DNA of 45,206 nt from the NCBI GenBank assembly GCA_945865315.1, contig CAMBDK010000013.1, positions 1-45,206 of the forward strand. The letters run 5' to 3'. The notes under the pieces were generated by a model. That model had not been told where the DNA came from and ran no database searches. It saw nothing but the letters and a program-made list of their open reading frames with translations. The stretch is from Chitinophaga pinensis (GTDB taxonomy: Bacteria > Bacteroidota > Bacteroidia > 2-12-FULL-35-15). A program made the position numbers and the translations under genes. Positions 41,252-45,206 of the stretch are shown here, piece after piece. Every line of letters starts with the position of its first letter. Within the stretch, counting starts at the first letter, position 1.

Positions 41252-44221
41252 ATGAAATTTAAAAATAAAATTTTTCTAACAATTTTACTATTACCAAATT
41301 ATTTTGCGTTATTTTCTCAGACGCTACTGATAGAGAAAATCACTCGCAATGGAAATGAATTAGTTATTCCATATGAAAAGTACCAGCTGAGCAATGGATT
41401 AACAATTTTGATTCACGAGGACCATTCCGATCCAATTGTTTATGTAGATGTAACTTACCATGTAGGCTCAGCGAGAGAGCAAGAAGGTCGTTCTGGATTT
41501 GCTCATTTTTTTGAACACATGATGTTTCAAGGTTCGGAGCACATCGCTGATGAACAGCATTTCAAAATTGTTACTGAGGCAGGTGGTGTGTTAAATGGTA
41601 CTACAAACATTGACAGAACAAATTATTTCGAACTACTTCCATCCAATCAATTAGAAACAGCCTTATGGCTAGAATCCGACAGAATGGGATTTTTACTTGA
41701 TTCGGTAACCCAGAAAAAATTTGAGATTCAACGAGCCACAGTAAAAAATGAAAGAGGACAAAATTATGATAACCGACCTTATGGCCTTGTTCATGAAAAA
41801 GTGTGCGAAGCCTTTTATCCTGTTACACATCCTTATTCCTGGCAAACTATCGGTTATATTGATGATTTAAATCGCGTGGATGTAAGCGACTTGAAAAATT
41901 TTTTTAAACGTTGGTATGGACCCAACAATGGAACTTTAACAGTTTCTGGAGATGTGTTACCAAAGGATGTTATTAAATTAGCAGAGAAATACTTTGGGCC
42001 TATACCTAGAGGTCCTGAGGTAAAACCCCAGTTTTTTTCTCCAATAATCTTAAACGAGGATCGTTATATTTCATATGAAGATAATATCCGCGCACCACAG
42101 CTATCTTTTACTTTCCAATCTATTCCTCAATATTCGGCCGATGAAGCTGCGCTAGACATTTTAGCCGATATTTTAGCTGGCAGTAAATCTTCCATCTTTT
42201 ACCAAAATTTCGTGAAAACTCAACTTGCACAATCTGTCGATATTGGAAATTATACTGGAGAATTGAATGGTCAATTTAATATTACTGTAAAAACATTCCC
42301 CGATAAAACATTAATAGAAATGGATACTTTAATACGCAACTCTCTAAAGGAATTTGAAAAAAAGGGCGTAATAGAGGACGATCTTAAAAAATTTAAAGCT
42401 GGTTTTGAATCTAATATGGTAAATTCTATATCAAGTGTTAGGGGTAAAGGAGGTATGCTGGCTTCCTTCCAAACCTTTAATAATAATCCTAATTATATTA
42501 GGAATGAAATTGAACGGTATAATTCAGTATCGAAAGAGGACGTGATGCGAGTATATAATAAATATATAAAAAATCAACATGCTGTAATTTTAAGTGTATA
42601 TCCAAAAGGAAAACCAGAAATTATTGCCAAAGCAAATAACTTTGTTCCACCAATTCGTAATATTAATAATACGGAAGCCATTGAATATAAAAACATCATT
42701 TATAAAAAAGCAATTGAAACTTTCGACAGGACGAAAAAACCATTACCGAATGCTTCCCCCATTGTAAAAGCACCTGATTATTGGATTCAAAATTTCGACA
42801 ATGGATTAAAAATTATAGGAGCGGAAAATAATGAAGTTCCTGACATTACAATTCAATTAAATATTGAAGCAGGCCATCAATATGAAAAAATTGAAAAAGC
42901 CGGCATTTCAGTTTTACTTACTAGTCTATTGAATGAATCTACACTGTATCATTCTGCCGAACAAATAGTAGAAAAACTAGAACGCATTGGAAGCAGCATA
43001 AATTTTGTAACTAATGGGCAAGAAATAACTATGAATTTGACCTCTTTAATTAAAAATATAGATTCAACTTTAGTAATAGCTGAAGAAATATTATTCCATC
43101 CCAAATTTGATAAAGAAGATTTTGAACGTATAAAAAAACAAAAACTAGAATCAATAGCAAACCAAGCAACACAGGCCCCAACAATTGCTAACAATGTTTT
43201 TTCAAAACTAATGTATGGTAGCAATCATATCATGGGAATACCATCCATAGGTACAAAGGAATCGGTAAATTTAATTACGCTAAATGATGTAAAGGAATAT
43301 TATAAAACATATTTTTCTCCCAAAATTGCAACTACAGTTATTGTTGGAGATATCACCAAGGAATCAATTATTTCAAAATTAACATTTTTAAAAAATTGGA
43401 AAGGAGAAAATATTTTACACATGCAGGAATCTAAAATACCCGTAATTGACAAAACAAAAATTTATATTGTAAATAAAGAAAAGGCTCCCCAATCAGAAAT
43501 AAGAATTGGATACATGGCGATGCCTTTCGACGCATTGGGCGACTACCATAAATCCGGTATAATGAATTATGTATTGGGCGGTGCATTTAACAGCCGTATA
43601 AATTTAAATTTAAGAGAATTACATGGCTATACTTATGGTGCCAGCTCTGCATTTTCTGGTAACAAATTTACAGGACCATTCCTTGCCCGTTCAGCTGTAA
43701 AATCCAATGCCACAGATAGCTCTATCGTTGAGTTTATTAAAGAAATTAAAAATTATGCTGATAAAGGTATAACAAATGAAGAACTTACTTTTACAAAAAA
43801 CTCCATTAGCCAGAATGAAGCACTAAGGTATGAAACATCTTCACAAAAAGCTGGTTTCATTAAACGAATATTGGATTATAATCTAAATAAAAATTTTGTA
43901 GCAAAACAAAGTGAACTATTAAAATCAATTACAAAAAAAGATATTGATATCCTTTCTAAAAAATATCTACCCTATAACGCAATGGCTATTGTTGTAGTTG
44001 GTGATATTGTTAAAATTTATGATGGTTTGAAAAAATTGAACTTTGAAATAATTGAATTGGACACCGATGGAAATCTTATAAAAGAAAGCGGAAAAATCAT
44101 ACTAGAAAAACCGAAAAAAGAGGAGGAGCAGAAGAAAGAGGTGAATACAGAACCAATAAAAAAACTACCAGCTGAAGGTAAAAAGAAAGCAAAGTTTACT
44201 ATTAACACACAATCAAAGTAA
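41252..44221 (+). CDS. Periplasmic M16 (pitrilysin/insulinase) metallopeptidase, two-domain
   Basis: A 989-residue exported protease with a signal peptide (about 1-23, ending LFSQT). The N-terminal M16 unit has the inverted zinc motif HFFEH (H85, E88, H89) in SGFAHFFEHMMFQGSEH and the third ligand E167 in TVKNERGQ. The second M16 unit (about 510-960) lacks HxxEH and contains RELHGYTYGASSAF with the substrate-contacting R/Y pair, as expected for the inactive half of the clamshell. Such proteins degrade short peptides, and in Bacteroidota often occur as envelope proteins. The last 50 residues are Lys/Glu/Pro-rich (EEEQKKEVNTEPIKKL) and look disordered. The length suits a fused active-inactive pair. 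Confidence 0.92.
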   Translation: MKFKNKIFLTILLLPNYFALFSQTLLIEKITRNGNELVIPYEKYQLSNGLTILIHEDHSDPIVYVDVTYHVGSAREQEGRSGFAHFFEHMMFQGSEHIADEQHFKIVTEAGGVLNGTTNIDRTNYFELLPSNQLETALWLESDRMGFLLDSVTQKKFEIQRATVKNERGQNYDNRPYGLVHEKVCEAFYPVTHPYSWQTIGYIDDLNRVDVSDLKNFFKRWYGPNNGTLTVSGDVLPKDVIKLAEKYFGPIPRGPEVKPQFFSPIILNEDRYISYEDNIRAPQLSFTFQSIPQYSADEAALDILADILAGSKSSIFYQNFVKTQLAQSVDIGNYTGELNGQFNITVKTFPDKTLIEMDTLIRNSLKEFEKKGVIEDDLKKFKAGFESNMVNSISSVRGKGGMLASFQTFNNNPNYIRNEIERYNSVSKEDVMRVYNKYIKNQHAVILSVYPKGKPEIIAKANNFVPPIRNINNTEAIEYKNIIYKKAIETFDRTKKPLPNASPIVKAPDYWIQNFDNGLKIIGAENNEVPDITIQLNIEAGHQYEKIEKAGISVLLTSLLNESTLYHSAEQIVEKLERIGSSINFVTNGQEITMNLTSLIKNIDSTLVIAEEILFHPKFDKEDFERIKKQKLESIANQATQAPTIANNVFSKLMYGSNHIMGIPSIGTKESVNLITLNDVKEYYKTYFSPKIATTVIVGDITKESIISKLTFLKNWKGENILHMQESKIPVIDKTKIYIVNKEKAPQSEIRIGYMAMPFDALGDYHKSGIMNYVLGGAFNSRINLNLRELHGYTYGASSAFSGNKFTGPFLARSAVKSNATDSSIVEFIKEIKNYADKGITNEELTFTKNSISQNEALRYETSSQKAGFIKRILDYNLNKNFVAKQSELLKSITKKDIDILSKKYLPYNAMAIVVVGDIVKIYDGLKKLNFEIIELDTDGNLIKESGKIILEKPKKEEEQKKEVNTEPIKKLPAEGKKKAKFTINTQSK

Positions 44222-44239
44222 AAAAATAATTTATTTTAA

Positions 44240-44689
44240 TTACCTTTTCTGCTGAAAAAAGGTTTTCATCAAAAAAGCACATTCTTCTTTTAGTACACCG
44301 CTAATTATTTCAGTTTTAGGATGAAGTATTTCCTTGTGGCTCAACAAATTAAACCCTCGCTTAGTGTCCTGAGCACCATAAACTAATTTACCAAATTGTG
44401 CCCAAAAAATAGCACCAGCACACATCAAACAAGGCTCAATAGTTACATAAATGGAGCAATCATTAAGATATTTACCATTCAAAAAGTTGGATGCAGAAGT
44501 AATTGCTTGCATTTCAGCATGCGCTGTTACATCATTAAGGAGTTCAGTTAAATTATGTGCTCTAGCAATAATTTTACCTTTACAAACAATAACAGCGCCT
44601 ATAGGTACTTCATTGGCAGCAAAAGCTTTTTTAGCCTCTTTTATTGCTTCCTGCATAAAATATTCATCCGTAAAAACTAGTAAACTCAT
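44240..44689 (-). CDS. tadA: tRNA-specific adenosine deaminase
   Basis: A 149-residue zinc deaminase that converts A34 to inosine in tRNA-Arg(ACG). The motif TAHAEMQAI supplies zinc ligand H57 and proton-shuttling E59; EPCLMCAGAIFWAQ supplies C87 and C90. NEVPIGAVIVCKGKIIARAHN is typical of TadA rather than cytidine or guanine deaminases. The length is normal. It ends 18 bp from the stop of the convergent M16 gene. Essential in most bacteria that use the ACG anticodon. Confidence 0.94.
   Translation of the reverse strand: MSLLVFTDEYFMQEAIKEAKKAFAANEVPIGAVIVCKGKIIARAHNLTELLNDVTAHAEMQAITSASNFLNGKYLNDCSIYVTIEPCLMCAGAIFWAQFGKLVYGAQDTKRGFNLLSHKEILHPKTEIISGVLKEECAFLMKTFFQQKR
44242..44267 (+). terminator. 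Possible terminator of the M16 gene inside the tadA 3' end
   Basis: ACCTTTT (44242-44248) pairs with AAAAGGT (44257-44263), followed by TTT. It lies within the last codons of the convergent tadA gene. Stem and T-run are short. Confidence 0.35.
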
Positions 44690-44773
44690 TGTTTTAAATA
44701 TGTTTGTGAAAAACTAATTATAATTAAAGTTTAAAAAACTTAAATTTAACAAAAAAAATCAACTTTTGTTATG

Positions 44774-44781
44774 TAATTTTG
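44774..44781 (+). promoter_or_regulatory. -7 element of the last, partial gene
   Basis: TAATTTTG matches TAnnTTTG, 41 bp before ATG 44823. No TTG is placed correctly upstream. Confidence 0.4.
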
Positions 44782-44822
44782 TAAAATTAATAATTTAAAA
44801 ATTGAATAAAAATAAATATATA

Positions 44823-45206
44823 ATGTTGAAAACAAAAACTAATATTCTTAGTAAAATAACATTGATGCTTATTCCATTTTTGTTAATTTTCACGTTAAAT
44901 TATGCCCAAAATACAGACGAGCTTTCATTACCATCTTTAAATCTTATTCCCAATGGAATAGAAAAAAATAATTATCTACTTTATTCTGATAAAAGTGGGA
45001 AATTAAAAATTGAATTGGGTAAATTGATGGAAGAAAAAAGGATGTTAATTTTAAAATGCAAAAGTTTAACAGCAGCAGCGCCGGATGATAAAAAATGTCA
45101 AACTGAAATTACTAATTTTAAAGCTGGTTTAAATTTACTTACGTTAAAAATCAATCTTTTTAATTCTGAGTTAGAGGAAATCGTTTACAATGATCCTGCC
45201 TTAGAT
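44823..45206 (+). CDS. Exported protein of unknown function (5' part only)
   Basis: The frame opens at ATG 44823 and is still open at the window edge after 128 codons. A signal peptide (about 1-28) ends NYAQNTDE. The visible mature part (LIPNGIEKNNYLLYSDKSG, KIELGKLMEEKRMLILKC, TAAAPDDKKCQTEITNF) is mixed helical, with two Cys that could pair. I recognise no domain. It starts 133 bp from tadA in the divergent direction. Confidence 0.65.
   Translation, partial: MLKTKTNILSKITLMLIPFLLIFTLNYAQNTDELSLPSLNLIPNGIEKNNYLLYSDKSGKLKIELGKLMEEKRMLILKCKSLTAAAPDDKKCQTEITNFKAGLNLLTLKINLFNSELEEIVYNDPALD

Overview
The window reads as a chromosomal stretch of a low-GC member of the Bacteroidota. The evidence is a secreted amidase with a type IX secretion (T9SS) C-terminal sorting domain, promoters of the Bacteroidota form (TTG, about 19-21 bp, TAnnTTTG) instead of -35/-10 boxes, few Shine-Dalgarno sequences, a long Bacteroidota-type S16 tail, and the wbqC/lepB/lepB/dapB order. 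I cannot name a class or genus. I see no rRNA, tRNA or CRISPR array, and no complete transposon.

Layout. 1-6.3 kb: end of a GreA/GreB-like protein, a cold-shock gene with its own promoter and terminator, a large T9SS-exported amidase, rpsP, dusB. 6.4-13.2 kb: a CPBP membrane protease, a small zinc-ribbon protein, then an envelope signalling block: a secreted PEGA-like protein, a YfiR-family periplasmic protein, a secreted TPR protein and a membrane HAMP-SpoIIE (PPM-type) phosphatase, followed by a DUF6580-type membrane protein. 13.3-20.6 kb (minus strand): xer recombinase, acyl-CoA carboxylase beta subunit, wbqC, two lepB genes, dapB. 20.8-31.8 kb: lgt, a small lipoprotein, glyA, a thioesterase, a CapD/FlaA1-type polysaccharide gene, dapD, a GT4 glycosyltransferase, dapA, a flippase-like membrane protein. 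31.9-38.2 kb: a MarR-controlled beta-oxidation operon. 38.3-45.2 kb: a broken HigA-type antitoxin, a subtilase, a bacilliredoxin, a large M16 peptidase, tadA and the start of a secreted protein.

Most genes are housekeeping. dapA, dapB and dapD supply the succinylase lysine/diaminopimelate route; lgt and lepB serve lipoprotein and preprotein maturation; the marR-fadB-fadA-acd operon runs fatty-acid oxidation.

The most unusual content lies between and in front of genes. (1) Three families of non-coding elements bounded by terminal inverted repeats (MITE-like): family 1 (about 235 bp, three copies), family 2 (about 160 bp, two copies, with ends that covary within each copy) and family 3 (152 bp, one copy). 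They sit at gene starts and ends; one splits the probable glyA leader, one ends on a gene's stop codon, and one supplies the -33 TTG of the signalling operon. (2) The yfiR-TPR-HAMP-SpoIIE operon resembles the YfiR/YfiN regulatory pair, but with a phosphatase in place of a diguanylate cyclase. (3) A 28-bp near-perfect palindrome lies against the marR promoter. (4) An antitoxin pseudogene carries a nonsense codon and a frameshift and has no toxin partner.
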